Notes under the pieces: model-generated
What the model was told of the DNA's origin: nothing
The model's database searches: none
What the model saw: the letters and a program-made list of their open reading frames with translations, nothing else
Shown: positions 39,624-49,204 of the stretch, one piece after another
How the letters are laid out: the number at the start of each line of letters is the position of its first letter
Position numbering within the stretch: position 1 is the stretch's first letter
From: Leifsonia sp. CL147
GTDB lineage: Bacteria; Actinomycetota; Actinomycetes; Actinomycetales; Microbacteriaceae
Assembly (NCBI RefSeq): GCF_900114565.1
Contig: NZ_FOTM01000011.1
Location: 1-64,000 of the forward strand
Length of the DNA: 64,000 nucleotides
Direction: 5' to 3'
Program-made: the position numbers and the translations under genes

Positions 39624-42524
39624 GTGACGGACGACAGCCCGGCCGGAGACGCCCGGCCGTTGTTCGGCCGCGATCGCGCGCGCGAGACGATACTGCTCGT
39701 CGCTCACCGTGCCCGCGACCGCGGCGGGGCCGTGCTCGTCACGGGTGAGGCAGGCCTCGGCAAGACAACGCTGCTCGCGGACGTCGCCGAGCGCCTGGAC
39801 GGATGGACGGTGCTGCGCGTCCACGCCGACTCGTTCGAGTCCGACCTGGCCTACGCGACCGTGGAGACCCTCGTGCGCGGGCTGAACGCGCTGACCCGGC
39901 CGGGCGGGGCGCGCACCCCGGGCGGGGCGCGCACCCCGGGCGGTGCGCGCACCCCCGGCGGAGCGCGGGCCGCCGGCGGGGCCCGGGCGAGCAGGTCGCG
40001 CGGCGACCTCCGGACCCCGTCCTCCGGGGACGATCCCCTCACGGTCGGCCGCCTCCTCCTGGACGCCATCGATGCGATCGACGGGCCGGTGTGCCTCATC
40101 GTCGACGACGCGCAGTGGGCGGATGAGCCGTCCGTGCGGGCGCTGCGCTTCCTCGTGCGCCGCCTCGTGGATCAGAGCTTCCTCTTCCTGGCGGCGACCC
40201 GGCCGCAGCAGAACAGCGTCGTCGCGCTGTTCGACGACATCGCCTCCACCACCGGGAACCGCGCGCGAATCGATCTCACCCCGCTGGCCGTCGCCGACAC
40301 CCAGGAGCTCGCCCACCACCTGCTCGGCCATCCCGTCTCGCGGCGCACCGCGACGCGGCTCACCGAGGCGACGCAGGGGTCGCCGCTGCTGCTGAGCGTG
40401 CTGCTCGGTCAGCTGCGGGACACGTTCGCGCAGGCCGTGCATCCAGCGGGATGGGACCTGCCTGCCACCGCGATCGCCCCGCTCGCCACGGCGGTCTCCG
40501 CGTCGCTGGAGGGCGCGGATCCCTCGGTGCGCGCTGCGGCCGAGCTGGTGGCCGTGCTGCGCGATCCGCTGCCGCTTCCCGTCGTCGGGACGATCGCCGA
40601 CCGGCTGGGCGTCGAGGTGGATGTGTCCGCGGCGGTCGCACGCGGCCTCGTCCTCGCCGAGACGCGCGACGGCGTCGTGAACGTGGAGCCGGCGCACGCC
40701 ATCCTCGCCGACACGCTCGCCGGTGAGCTGACGCTCGCGCGCAGGGTCGCCATCCACCGGGTCGCGGCCGAGGTGCTGTCCGGGCACCGCGCCCTGCGGC
40801 ACCGTGTGGAGGCGGCCGACCGCACCGACCCGACCCTCGTCGGCGAGCTGCTCGCGGCTGCGCTCGCGGTGTCGGACCTCGGACGGGGCGAGCAGGCGCT
40901 CAGCTATGCGCGCTCGGCCGTCGAACTCGCCGACGGGACGAACGCCGGGCGAGCGCTGCTGGAGCTCGGACTCATCGCGATGCGGTTCCGGATGCACGAG
41001 CGCATCCTGGACCTGCGGCCGGCCTTCGAGGCGACCCCGCCCTCCCCCACGCGCGATGCCGTTCTGCTGGAGCTGCGCACGCTCTCCCGCGACGTTCCCG
41101 GGGCGCTGGCGCTCGCGCTCGAGTTCGAGCGGCGCCCGGCGACGACGCCCGACGAGCGCGCGCTGCGGGCACACGCGGCCGAGGCGCTGCCCAAGGTGCT
41201 CATGGCGAGCGGCGACTTCGCCGGAGTGCTCGACCACCTGGATGCGGGCCGCCGGCACATCGCGGAGAGCCCGGACCCGGCAGAGGTCGCCGACCCGCCG
41301 CTGCGCTGGCTGGCGGCACCCCAGGACGACCTCACCCGGTTGCTGGGATGGGCGATCAACTCGGCCGCGCACGCCGGGCGTCCCGATCTCTTCGGTCCGC
41401 TGACGATCGAGCTGGACGAGCTGCTCGCCGGGCACGAGTCGCCCGCCGCGGTGGACGCCCTCGTCAGCCGCTCGCGGGTGTTCATCCTGAGCGGCGACAT
41501 CCAGCGGGCACGCGGGGACCTGGCGCGCGCCGCCGAGCTGGTGCGACGCTTCCCGGCCAGCTGGACGGCGGGATTCGCGCGCACGATGTACGCGCACATC
41601 CTGTTCCTGACGGGCGAATGGGAGGAGTCGGTCACCCTCGCCGACACCGCGGTCGCTCTCGCGCTCGACGAGACGGACCTGTCGTGCTGGCCGATCGCGC
41701 TCGGGGTGTCCGCGCTCGTGCGCGCGGGACGCGGAGAGGCCGACGCCGTGGAGGAGCGGCTGCGCGCCGCCGCGCAGGCGGACCCGCGCATCACAGGCTC
41801 CTACGACGGCGACCTGCCGTACCTGGCGCGTGCGGAGCTGGGTCGTGCCCTGGGCCGGCCCGAGGACCAGCTGGCGGCGACGGAGGAGGCGGAGGCGGCG
41901 GCGTCCCGCGGTTCGACGCTCGGCTGGCTGACCTACCGGGTGGATGCGCTCGCGGCGCTCGGCCAGGCGCAGGATGCACGCGCCGCCTACGAGCGGTGCG
42001 CTGCGCCCGGACTGTGGCGACCCTCCTACGGCTCGCTGCTCTGGCTCGAGGGACGGGTGCTCGAGGCGGAAGGGCGCCTGGGCGAGGCCCTCGGGGCCTA
42101 TCGGGCCGCGGCCGGGGAGCCGGAGGCGGAGCTGTTCCCCTTCCCGCAGGCCGTCGCCGCGCTCGACGCGGGGCGGCTGGCCGTCGCCGCAGGGGCGACG
42201 GGGCACGGACGGGAACTTCTGGAGGCTGCAGCGACCACCTTCCGCCGGCTCGGGGCGTCCGGTTACCTGGCGCGCTGCATCCACCTGCTCGAGGAGACGC
42301 CGACCCCGGCGACCGCCGTCGATCCGCTCGCGACACTGACGACCCGGGAACGCCAGGTCGCGCACGCGCTCGCAGCCGGGATGACGAACAAGGAGATCGC
42401 CGAGCGCCTGTACGTGTCGGTGACGACCGTGAACTTCCACGTGCGCAACATCCTGTCGAAGCTCGGGCTGCGGTCGCGGCGCGACCTGCGGACGCTGTCG
42501 CGGAGGCGACCCGTCAAGTCTTGA
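39624..42524 (+). CDS. large LuxR-type ATPase regulator (LAL family)
   Basis: This 966-residue protein starts at a GTG with GGGGAG 7 nt upstream. The N-terminal AAA-type ATPase has Walker A TGEAGLGKTTLLADVAER near residue 35 and Walker B CLIVDDAQWAD near 155. A hydrophilic insert of RTPGGA repeats (about 93-120) comes from 15-18 bp tandem duplications. The middle is an all-helical TPR-like region. The C-terminal 65 residues are a LuxR helix-turn-helix (LTTRERQVAHALAAGMTNKE, then LYVSVTTVNFHVRNILSKLG). LAL proteins are ATP- and ligand-gated activators. The target is unknown. Confidence 0.9.
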   Translation: MTDDSPAGDARPLFGRDRARETILLVAHRARDRGGAVLVTGEAGLGKTTLLADVAERLDGWTVLRVHADSFESDLAYATVETLVRGLNALTRPGGARTPGGARTPGGARTPGGARAAGGARASRSRGDLRTPSSGDDPLTVGRLLLDAIDAIDGPVCLIVDDAQWADEPSVRALRFLVRRLVDQSFLFLAATRPQQNSVVALFDDIASTTGNRARIDLTPLAVADTQELAHHLLGHPVSRRTATRLTEATQGSPLLLSVLLGQLRDTFAQAVHPAGWDLPATAIAPLATAVSASLEGADPSVRAAAELVAVLRDPLPLPVVGTIADRLGVEVDVSAAVARGLVLAETRDGVVNVEPAHAILADTLAGELTLARRVAIHRVAAEVLSGHRALRHRVEAADRTDPTLVGELLAAALAVSDLGRGEQALSYARSAVELADGTNAGRALLELGLIAMRFRMHERILDLRPAFEATPPSPTRDAVLLELRTLSRDVPGALALALEFERRPATTPDERALRAHAAEALPKVLMASGDFAGVLDHLDAGRRHIAESPDPAEVADPPLRWLAAPQDDLTRLLGWAINSAAHAGRPDLFGPLTIELDELLAGHESPAAVDALVSRSRVFILSGDIQRARGDLARAAELVRRFPASWTAGFARTMYAHILFLTGEWEESVTLADTAVALALDETDLSCWPIALGVSALVRAGRGEADAVEERLRAAAQADPRITGSYDGDLPYLARAELGRALGRPEDQLAATEEAEAAASRGSTLGWLTYRVDALAALGQAQDARAAYERCAAPGLWRPSYGSLLWLEGRVLEAEGRLGEALGAYRAAAGEPEAELFPFPQAVAALDAGRLAVAAGATGHGRELLEAAATTFRRLGASGYLARCIHLLEETPTPATAVDPLATLTTRERQVAHALAAGMTNKEIAERLYVSVTTVNFHVRNILSKLGLRSRRDLRTLSRRRPVKS

Positions 42525-42711
42525 CGGTTTCCGCCTCCGGACAGGGCGCGCCGGGCGGTCGCTCGCTAGGTTGGAAGCACCTGGGATGCCCGGCCCGGCG
42601 CGTGGATACGCTTCCCCTCATCGACGAATCGTCTCAACCCGACGCGTGTCGTCGCCGGGCATCCTCGGGCAGTTCCGAGCGCGTCGCGTGCCCTGCGCCG
42701 CGTGCGCCAGG
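42525..42711. other. non-coding; possible small structured RNA
   Basis: TAGGTT (42567-42572) followed by GGAAGCA matches the -10 and first leader bases of ispE but has no start codon after it. GATGCCCGGC (42585-42594) pairs with GCCGGGCATC (42654-42663), and GGAAGC (42573-42578) can pair with GCTTCC (42610-42615), giving a crossing arrangement. Either a terminator for the LuxR-type gene or a small RNA is possible. Confidence 0.25.
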
Positions 42712-43013
42712 ACATTCGTCACGAATGTCCCCTCCCAGCCAGCCCAACGCAACATTCGTCACGAATGTCCCCTCCCACCCAGCGCAACGCAACATTCGTC
42801 ACGAATGTCCCCTCCCAGCCAGCCCAACGCAACATTCGTCACGAATGTCGCCTCCCACCCAGCGCAACGCAACATTCGTCACGAAATCATGCGTGGGCGC
42901 CGCGGCGCGTAGGGCGACATTCGTCACGAATGTTGCGTCTGACCCCGCGTAGGGCGACATTCGTGACGAATGTTGCGTCTGACCCCGCGTAGGGCGACAT
43001 TCGTGACGAATGT
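42712..43013. repeat. eight-copy 40-bp-period palindrome array (array B)
   Basis: The palindrome ACATTCGTCACGAATGT starts at 42712, 42752, 42792, 42832 and 42872 (the last one degenerate), then at 42917, 42957 and 42997. The period is 40 bp except for one 45-bp step. Spacers of the first part (CCCCTCCCAGCCAGCC-CAACGCA and a variant) alternate; spacers of the second part (TGCGTCTGACCCCGCG-TAGGGCG) are identical and look like the inverted orientation. It fills the gap between the convergent ends of the LuxR-type gene and ispE. Confidence 0.95.
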
Positions 43014-43030
43014 GCCCGGGAGGGGCGGAG

Positions 43031-43966
43031 TCAGTCGTTCAGGATGCGGGCGCCGTGCACCGGGCCGATCGCCCGGACGGCCGTGACGCGGGCCGCGCTG
43101 AGCGCGATCTGGAGGTCGATCGCCGAGTCGAGGTCGGCGGCCAGGAACGCGACAGTCGGTCCGGAGCCCGACACGATCCCCGAGAGCGCACCGTTCATCT
43201 CGCCGAGCTCGATCACATCCGCGATCTCGGGGACGAGGTGGATGGCCGGTGCCTGCAGGTCGTTCGTCAGCGCCTCGGCGAGCATGGCCGGGTCCCCCGC
43301 GCGGAGGGCCTGCAGCACCGCCGAATCCACGCTCGGCGTGAGTTGCGCCGGCGCGATGTCGGCCGCGTGACGTTCCCGGTGCCGGTCGAGTTCGCTGTAG
43401 ACGAGCGGTGTGCTCAGCTCGCCCTCGGGAAGCGCGAGCACCCAGTGGAACTGGCCGGTCGCGAGGGCCGGGCTCAGCCGGTCGCCCCGTCCTGCGCCGA
43501 TGGCCGTGCCGCCGACGAGGGCGAAGGGCACGTCGGCGCCGAGGCGCGCGGCGAGCGCGAGGAGCTCCTCGCGGCCGAGGTCGGTGCCCCAGAGTGCGTC
43601 GCAGGCGACCAGTGTCGCCGCCGCGTCGGCCGAGCCTCCACCCATCCCGCCGGCGACGGGGACGTGCTTGTCGATCTCCAGCCGGACGCCGCCCTGATAA
43701 CCGGACCGCTTGGCCAGCAGCCGGGCCGCCTTCATCGCGAGGTTGGTCTCGTCGCGCGGCACCCCGCTCGTGTCGATGCTGCCGCCGAAGCTCACCGAGA
43801 AGTCGTCGGCATGGTAGGCGCGGACATCCTCATAGAGGGAAACGGCCTGGTACGCCGTCGCGACGTCGTGGTACCCGTCCTCCATGACGGCACCTACACG
43901 CATGAACACGTTGATCTTGCCCGGAGCCCGGACGTGCACCCCGTCGACGTCCCACGCGTCCACCAT
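43031..43966 (-). CDS. ispE: 4-diphosphocytidyl-2-C-methyl-D-erythritol kinase
   Basis: IspE phosphorylates CDP-ME in the MEP route to isoprenoids. The 311-residue GHMP kinase has [14 protein letters not shown] at the start, the ATP-binding loop [17 protein letters not shown] near residue 105 and the C-terminal [17 protein letters not shown] ends 6 nt before the ATG, giving a leaderless mRNA separate from the metG-tatD-rsmA unit. The gap 43967-44149 holds GGCCCGGCGAC repeats and no gene. Confidence 0.96.
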   Translation of the reverse strand: MVDAWDVDGVHVRAPGKINVFMRVGAVMEDGYHDVATAYQAVSLYEDVRAYHADDFSVSFGGSIDTSGVPRDETNLAMKAARLLAKRSGYQGGVRLEIDKHVPVAGGMGGGSADAAATLVACDALWGTDLGREELLALAARLGADVPFALVGGTAIGAGRGDRLSPALATGQFHWVLALPEGELSTPLVYSELDRHRERHAADIAPAQLTPSVDSAVLQALRAGDPAMLAEALTNDLQAPAIHLVPEIADVIELGEMNGALSGIVSGSGPTVAFLAADLDSAIDLQIALSAARVTAVRAIGPVHGARILND

Positions 43967-43972
43967 GCTTCC

Positions 43973-43978
43973 AACCTA
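43973..43978 (-). promoter_or_regulatory. -10 box of leaderless ispE promoter
   Basis: TAGGTT on the minus strand ends 6 nt before the ATG at 43966. Confidence 0.6.
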
Positions 43979-44149
43979 CACACCCGGGATGCTCCCCGCT
44001 GTGCGGCGCCTGGGCGCGCGTTCGCATCCCCCTCGCCGGCATGGGCCGCTGAACGAGCGGCGGACCAGCGGAGCAGCGGACCGCCAGGACGGGCGGCGCT
44101 CGGCGGAGCGACGGCCCGGCGAAGGCCGGACGACGGCCCGGCGACGGCC

Positions 44150-45001
44150 CTACGCCGCGGGAACGGACCCGAGCCGGGCGAAGTCGGCGAGCGACAGCTG
44201 CTCGCCACGGAGGGACGGGTCGAGGCCCGCCGCCTGCAGCGCGATCGCCGCCGCCGTCGGATCGCCGAACACCGGGGCCAGTGCCTGACGGAGCGTCTTC
44301 CGGCGCTGCTGGAAGGCCGCATCCACGAGGGCGAAGGTCCGGCGGCGCTGCTCCTCGCTCCCGGTGTCGTGCTCGTGCCGTTCGAAGCCGACGAGGACGG
44401 AGTCCACGTTCGGCACCGGCCAGAAGACCTGGCGGCTCACGGCGCCGGCCGTGCGCCAGGCGCCGTACCAGGCGGCCTTCACGCTCGGTGCGCCGTACAC
44501 CTTCGAGCCGGGCGGCGCCGCGATCCGGTGGCCGACTTCTGCCTGCACCATCACGACACCCGAGCGGAGGCTGGGGAAGCGCTCCAGGAAGTGGAGCAGC
44601 ACCGGGACGGAGATGTTGTACGGCAGGTTCGCGACCAGCCGGACGGGATCCACCGGGAGCTCGGTCACCGCGAGTGCATCGCGATGGACGACTGTGAGCC
44701 GGGATGCCGCGGCCGGAGCGAGCTCGCCGACCGTGACCGGCAGTTGCGCCGCCAGGCGGCCGTCGATCTCGACGGCGACGACCGACGCGCCCGCCTCCAG
44801 CAGCCCGAGGGTCAGCGAGCCGAGGCCCGGGCCGATCTCGACGACACGGTCGCCGGACTCGACCTCGGCGACCCGGACGATGCGCCGGACGGTGTTCGCG
44901 TCGATGACGAAGTTCTGCCCGAGCTTCTTGGTCGGGGTCACGTCGAGCAGCTCGGCCAGGTCGCGGATCTCCGCCGGCCCGAGCAGGCGGACCTCGCTCA
45001 C
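44150..45001 (-). CDS. rsmA: 16S rRNA (adenine1518/1519-N6)-dimethyltransferase
   Basis: RsmA (KsgA) dimethylates two adjacent adenines near the 3' end of 16S rRNA during 30S maturation. The 283-residue protein has [17 protein letters not shown], the SAM motif [20 protein letters not shown] and the catalytic [15 protein letters not shown]. It begins at a GTG whose GTGA overlaps the tatD stop. Third gene of the metG-tatD-rsmA unit. Confidence 0.95.
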   Translation of the reverse strand: MSEVRLLGPAEIRDLAELLDVTPTKKLGQNFVIDANTVRRIVRVAEVESGDRVVEIGPGLGSLTLGLLEAGASVVAVEIDGRLAAQLPVTVGELAPAAASRLTVVHRDALAVTELPVDPVRLVANLPYNISVPVLLHFLERFPSLRSGVVMVQAEVGHRIAAPPGSKVYGAPSVKAAWYGAWRTAGAVSRQVFWPVPNVDSVLVGFERHEHDTGSEEQRRRTFALVDAAFQQRRKTLRQALAPVFGDPTAAAIALQAAGLDPSLRGEQLSLADFARLGSVPAA

Positions 45002-45927
45002 GCGATGATCCCGATCGGCATGGTGGGCGGCGGTCCGACGGGTTCGCTGTCCCACCGGCCGTAGACGAGCTCGGTGTTGGAGTTGATCTGCGCGGCGAGC
45101 GTGGAGGCGTCCGTGCCCATCACCTCGGCCATGGCGCGGAGCGTATGCGGGATGAGGTAGGGCGCGTTGGGCCGGCCGCGGAACGGCATCGGAGTGAGGA
45201 AGGGCGCATCCGTCTCCACCATGACCAGGTGGCGCGGCGCAGCGGCGAGCGCGGCACGGAGGTTCGGCGCGTTCTTGAAGGTCAGGTTGCCGGCGAACGA
45301 CATGTACCAGCCGTTGTCGGCGCAGATGCGGGCGAGCTCGATGTCGCCGGAGAAGCAGTGGAACACCGTCCGCTCCGGCGCACCCACGCGCTTCAGCGTC
45401 GCGACGACCGCCGCGTGCGCGTCGCGGTCGTGGATCTGCAGCGCGATGCCGTTCTGCTTTGCGATCTCGATGTGCGCCTCGAACGACCGGAACTGCGCAT
45501 CCCGGCGCGGCCCCTCCTCTGTGCGGAAGAAGTCGAGCCCGGTCTCGCCGACGGCGCGCACGCGCGGGCGCCGGGCGAGGCCGTCGATGATCGCGAGGGC
45601 GTCATCCAACTCGCCGCGTTCGGCGTAGTCGGGCGCGTCGTTCGGGTGGAGGGCGACGGCGGCGAGCATCCGCGGTTCGATGGCGGCCATGTCCGCAGAC
45701 CATTGCGAGGTCTCCACGTCGTTGCCGACCTGCACGACGCCGCGCACGCCGACGCTGGAGGCGCGGTCGAGTTGCTCCCGGTAGTCCAGGGGCTGCTCGC
45801 CGTCGGCCATCTCCAGGTGCGTGTGGTTGTCGTAGACGGGGACGACGAGCGCCTCGGGCAGCGGAGGGTAGGCCAGGTCGCGGCCGTCCGTGACGTGCCG
45901 CTGCCGGACGAACGACGGGTCCGTCAT
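44998..45927 (-). CDS. TatD-family metal-dependent hydrolase
   Basis: This 309-residue TIM-barrel hydrolase of the TatD/YcfH family is a probable DNase. Metal ligands are visible in DNHTHLE (HxH), VGETGLDFF (Glu), LQIHDRDAH (His), VFHCFSG (His) and [10 protein letters not shown] (Asp). The ATG at 45927 overlaps the metG stop by 4 bp. The metG-tatD-rsmA order is widely conserved, though the functional link is not understood. Confidence 0.92.
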   Translation of the reverse strand: MTDPSFVRQRHVTDGRDLAYPPLPEALVVPVYDNHTHLEMADGEQPLDYREQLDRASSVGVRGVVQVGNDVETSQWSADMAAIEPRMLAAVALHPNDAPDYAERGELDDALAIIDGLARRPRVRAVGETGLDFFRTEEGPRRDAQFRSFEAHIEIAKQNGIALQIHDRDAHAAVVATLKRVGAPERTVFHCFSGDIELARICADNGWYMSFAGNLTFKNAPNLRAALAAAPRHLVMVETDAPFLTPMPFRGRPNAPYLIPHTLRAMAEVMGTDASTLAAQINSNTELVYGRWDSEPVGPPPTMPIGIIA

Positions 45928-47513
45928 ACGGCGGCGACCGCCTCCGCGTCGATCCGCGGGAACAGCGCCTCCAGCCCGTTGACCTCCGTGCCTGCGGGGA
46001 GCCGGCCCCAGTCGCCGGCCGTGCGGAGGCCCTGCGCGGTCAGCGGGCCGAGCTCGCCTTCCACCCCGAGCGCCTCCCAGAGCTTGGCCGTGGCGCCGGG
46101 GATGACCGGCGAGAGCAGTACCGCAAGCGCCCGGAGGCCCTCCGCCGCCGTGTACAGCACGGTTCCGAGGCGTTCGCGCTGCGCATCGTCCTTCGCCAGC
46201 GCCCACGGCTCCTGCTCGGTGATGTAGCCGTTGAGCTCGTCGACGATCCGCCAGATCGCGGTGAGGGCGTCGTGGATGCCGAGCCGGGCGATCGCCGCGT
46301 CCGCGTCCGCCGTGGCGGTGCGCACGACCGACTGCACCGCCAGATCGACCTCCTGGTAGGCGCCCGCCGGCGGCACGATCCCGCCGAAGTACCGGGTGAG
46401 CATGGCGATCACGCGCGACGCGAGGTTGCCGAACCCGTTGGCGAGCTCCGCCTGGTACCGCGCGGCCAGGTCCTCCCAGCTGAACGAGCCGTCCTGCCCG
46501 AAGTTGATGGCGCGCATGAAGTAGTAGCGGAACGCATCCGACCCGAACGTGTCCGTGATCTGGGTCGGGGCGATGCCGGTCAGCTTCGACTTGGACATCT
46601 TCTCGCCGCCGACGAGCAGCCAGCCGTGTCCGAAGACGCGCTGCGGCACTTCGAGCCCAGCGGCCATCAGCATCGCCGGCCAGATGACGGCGTGGAAGCG
46701 CAGGATGTCTTTGCCGACCAGATGGTTCGCCGGCCAGCGGCGTGCGAACTCCTCCTCGTCCTGCCCGTAGCCGACCGCGGTGATGTAGTTGAGGAGCGCG
46801 TCGAACCACACGTAGACGACGTGCGACTCGTCCCACGGCACCTTGATGCCCCAGTCGAAGCTGGAGCGCGAGATGGACAGGTCGGAGAGTCCTTGGCGCA
46901 CGAAGCTGACCACCTCGTTGCGCGCCGACTCCGGCTGCACGAAGTCCGGCCGCTCCTCGTAGAGGGCGAGCAGCCGGTCGGCGAACTGGCTCATCCGGAA
47001 GAAGTAGTTCTTCTCCTGCAGGAGCTCCAGCGGCTTCGAGTGGATGGCGCAGACCTTCTGGCCCGCGTACTCGCCGGTGCCGTCGACGATCTCGCTCTGC
47101 GGCTTGAACTCCTCGCAGCCGACGCAGTACAGCGCCTCGTACTCGCCGGCGTAGATGTAGCCGTCGTCGTAGAGCTTCTGCAGGAACTTCTGGACGTTGA
47201 CCTCGTGACGCTCGTCCGTCGTGCGGATGAAGTCGTCGTTCGCGATGTCGATGGTCTTCAGCAGCGGGAGCCACTCCTCGCTGACCAGCTTGTCGGCCCA
47301 CTCCTGCGGCGTCGTGCCGTTCGCGGTGGCCGTGCGCAGGATCTTCTGGCCGTGCTCGTCCGTCCCGGTGAGCAGCCACGTGTCGTCCCCGGCCTGGCGG
47401 TGCCACCGGGCGAGGACGTCGGCCGCCACCTCCGTGTAGGCATGCCCGATGTGCGGGACATCATTCACGTAGAAGATCGGCGTGGTGATGTAGAAGGAAG
47501 AGCCGTCGGACAT
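45924..47513 (-). CDS. metG: methionyl-tRNA synthetase
   Basis: This class I synthetase charges both Met tRNAs. The 529-residue protein has the HIGH motif in VNDVPHIGHAYTE and the KMSKS motif in GEKMSKSKLTG near residue 300. A CxxC...CxxH knuckle in YCVGCEEF and KVCAIHSKPL may bind zinc. It lacks the C-terminal EMAP-like domain. The ATG at 47513 is chosen because TAGGAT ends 7 nt upstream (leaderless). First gene of the metG-tatD-rsmA unit; unlike hisS it has no leader. Confidence 0.96.
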   Translation of the reverse strand: MSDGSSFYITTPIFYVNDVPHIGHAYTEVAADVLARWHRQAGDDTWLLTGTDEHGQKILRTATANGTTPQEWADKLVSEEWLPLLKTIDIANDDFIRTTDERHEVNVQKFLQKLYDDGYIYAGEYEALYCVGCEEFKPQSEIVDGTGEYAGQKVCAIHSKPLELLQEKNYFFRMSQFADRLLALYEERPDFVQPESARNEVVSFVRQGLSDLSISRSSFDWGIKVPWDESHVVYVWFDALLNYITAVGYGQDEEEFARRWPANHLVGKDILRFHAVIWPAMLMAAGLEVPQRVFGHGWLLVGGEKMSKSKLTGIAPTQITDTFGSDAFRYYFMRAINFGQDGSFSWEDLAARYQAELANGFGNLASRVIAMLTRYFGGIVPPAGAYQEVDLAVQSVVRTATADADAAIARLGIHDALTAIWRIVDELNGYITEQEPWALAKDDAQRERLGTVLYTAAEGLRALAVLLSPVIPGATAKLWEALGVEGELGPLTAQGLRTAGDWGRLPAGTEVNGLEALFPRIDAEAVAAV

Positions 47514-47520
47514 GCTGACC

Positions 47521-47526
47521 ATCCTA
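47521..47526 (-). promoter_or_regulatory. -10 box of leaderless metG promoter
   Basis: TAGGAT on the minus strand ends 7 nt before the ATG at 47513. Confidence 0.6.
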
Positions 47527-47614
47527 CGGGCGCGCGGAGGCGCGGATCGGCGTGTTACCGCGCCTGTGGAGAACCGCGACGGGATGTGGAGACTACTCCG
47601 CGATCGGAGCGAGA

Positions 47615-47631
47615 AGAGCTAGAATGGCTCT
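47615..47631 (+). promoter_or_regulatory. toxin-antitoxin promoter and operator
   Basis: TAGAAT (47620-47625) is a -10 box. AGAGC (47615-47619) and GCTCT (47627-47631) form an inverted repeat centred on it, as expected for autoregulation by an antitoxin. GATCGGAGC also occurs twice, at 47602 and 47642. Confidence 0.5.
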
Positions 47632-47657
47632 GCTTGCCATTGATCGGAGCCATGCCC

Positions 47658-47930
47658 ATGAGAATAGCCCTCGCTGACGATCTTCCCCGCGTCCCGATCA
47701 GCGCATTCAAGTCCAACCCCGTCCGCTACCTCGAGACCGGGGCACTCGTGACCAATCACGGGAAAGTGCGGGCGGCGTTCGTCCCCATCGCGGAGCCGGA
47801 CGATGCGCTCGACGGCGTCAAGGCGCAGCTGCGGCTGCTCGCCCGGATGAGCTCGCCGGAGGATGTCGCCGACGAACTGGCGGAACTCTCTGCCGGCCGT
47901 GACTCAGAAGCGGTCGGAGACGCCCGGTGA
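47658..47930 (+). CDS. Phd/YefM-type antitoxin
   Basis: This 90-residue protein is placed from the ATG at 47658, because GGAG lies 8 nt upstream; an ATG at 47652 is alternative. VPISAFKSNPVRYLETGA followed by VTNHGKVRAAFVPI is the N-terminal DNA-binding fold of the Phd/YefM family, and the acidic C-terminal helix (about 60-85) would bind the toxin. Its stop overlaps the start of a PIN-domain gene, giving a standard antitoxin-toxin operon. Confidence 0.85.
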   Translation: MRIALADDLPRVPISAFKSNPVRYLETGALVTNHGKVRAAFVPIAEPDDALDGVKAQLRLLARMSSPEDVADELAELSAGRDSEAVGDAR

Positions 47931-48331
47931 GCCCGCGGGCGATGCTCGACACCAGCGTGATCGTCGCGGGCTTCACCCCGGAGATCATCGCGGATTTCGA
48001 GAGCTATGCGTCCTCCATGATCTGCCGGGCGGAGTTGGCCCGCGGCCTGGCGGTCTTCGCCGAGGACCCGGCGAGGAAGAGCCGGGCGCTGATCCGGCGC
48101 GAGCTTCTGCAGCTGCTCGATTCCGTCCCCGGGTTCTGGATGGAGTTCGACCAGCGCGCCGCGGACGGCTTCGGTCGACTCACCGCGCAGCCGAAATCCG
48201 CGATGCGACTGAAGGATGCGCTCATCGCCGGGCACGCCTACGCGCACGACCTGACGCTCGTCACCCGTGACGACGGGTTCAGCCGGTTCCCTGCCGTACG
48301 GCTCGAAGTACTGCCGTCGGACGAGGGCTGA
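47927..48331 (+). CDS. vapC: VapC-type PIN-domain ribonuclease toxin
   Basis: This 134-residue protein begins at a GTG overlapping the antitoxin stop. MLDTSVIVAGF holds the first catalytic Asp near residue 8, CRAELARGLAVF the Glu near 35, and RLKDALIAGHAYAHDLTLVT and RDDGFSRF further acidic residues at about 97 and 115. PIN toxins cleave tRNA or rRNA when the antitoxin is degraded. Pairing with a YefM-like rather than VapB-like antitoxin is common in actinobacteria. Confidence 0.88.
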   Translation: MSPRAMLDTSVIVAGFTPEIIADFESYASSMICRAELARGLAVFAEDPARKSRALIRRELLQLLDSVPGFWMEFDQRAADGFGRLTAQPKSAMRLKDALIAGHAYAHDLTLVTRDDGFSRFPAVRLEVLPSDEG

Positions 48332-48337
48332 CTGCGG

Positions 48338-49156
48338 TCAGCCGCGCCGCTGGAGCGCGGCCTGGTAGAGGTCGCGCTTGCCCAGCCCGGTCGCGTCCGC
48401 GACCTCGGCGGCCGCATCCTTCAGCCGGGTGCCGGAGGCGACCAGGGCGAGCACCTGCTCCAGAGCGGTCTCGGGATCGGCGGCCCGCGCCGGCGCGCCG
48501 GCCACCACCACCACGATCTCGCCGCGGACGCCGTCGGCTGCCCAGGCGGCCAGCTCGGCCGCGCCTCCCCGCCGGACCTCCTCGTAGAGCTTGGTCAGCT
48601 CTCGGCAGACCGCGACCCGGCGGTCGTCGCCGAAGATCGCGGCGATGTCGGCGAGCGAGGCAGCGATCCGATTCGGCGACTCGAAGAAGACCATTGTGCG
48701 GGCCTCGGCCGCGAGCGCCCGGAGCGCCGAGAGGCGCTCCCCCTGCTTCCGCGGCAGGAAGCCCTCGAAGGTGAACCGGTCGGTCGGCAGGCCGGAGACG
48801 GCGAGCGCGGTCAGCACCGCCGACGGTCCAGGCAGGGCCGTGACGGCGACTCCGGCGGCGGCGGCCGCCTCCACGAGGTGGAACCCGGGATCCGACACCG
48901 TGGGCATCCCGGCGTCGCTGAGCAGCACCACATCCTGATCGCGCGCCAGCTCCACGAGCTCGCCGGCGCGGTCGCGCTCGTTGTGGTCGTGCAGGGCGAT
49001 CAGGCGCGGCCGGTTCGCCACGCCGAGCCCGGCGAGCAGGCGCTGCGCCACGCGCGTGTCCTCTGCGGCCACGATCGTCGCCGCTTCCAGGACCTCCACC
49101 AGCCGCCGCGACGCATCGCCGAGGTTGCCGATCGGGGTGGCGGCGAGGATGATCAT
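48338..49156 (-). CDS. rsmI: 16S rRNA (cytidine1402-2'-O)-methyltransferase
   Basis: RsmI methylates the ribose of C1402 in 16S rRNA. The 272-residue protein shows MIILAATPIGNLGDASRR, AAEDTRVAQRLL, LLSDAGMPTVSDPG and GLPTDRFTFEGFLPRK, the tetrapyrrole-methylase-fold signatures of this family. CAGACT ends 7 nt before the ATG, a weak leaderless promoter. It is divergent from the mannosyltransferase gene, and its stop faces vapC 6 bp away. Confidence 0.94.
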   Translation of the reverse strand: MIILAATPIGNLGDASRRLVEVLEAATIVAAEDTRVAQRLLAGLGVANRPRLIALHDHNERDRAGELVELARDQDVVLLSDAGMPTVSDPGFHLVEAAAAAGVAVTALPGPSAVLTALAVSGLPTDRFTFEGFLPRKQGERLSALRALAAEARTMVFFESPNRIAASLADIAAIFGDDRRVAVCRELTKLYEEVRRGGAAELAAWAADGVRGEIVVVVAGAPARAADPETALEQVLALVASGTRLKDAAAEVADATGLGKRDLYQAALQRRG

Positions 49157-49204
49157 GCGCCCTAGTCTGACAGCCGCGCGTCGGCGGCTGCGCCCGCGAA
49201 CGCC

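Noticed and set aside
37557-42440. 1627-codon leftward open frame opposite the ABC-F and LuxR-type genes
   Set aside because: Both plus-strand genes have complete, recognisable domains; the antisense frame has Arg/Gly-rich nonsense-like composition.
42712-43013. CRISPR array
   Set aside because: Repeat units look CRISPR-like in size, but the 23-bp spacers are themselves repeated, the repeats are only 17 bp, and no cas genes are present.
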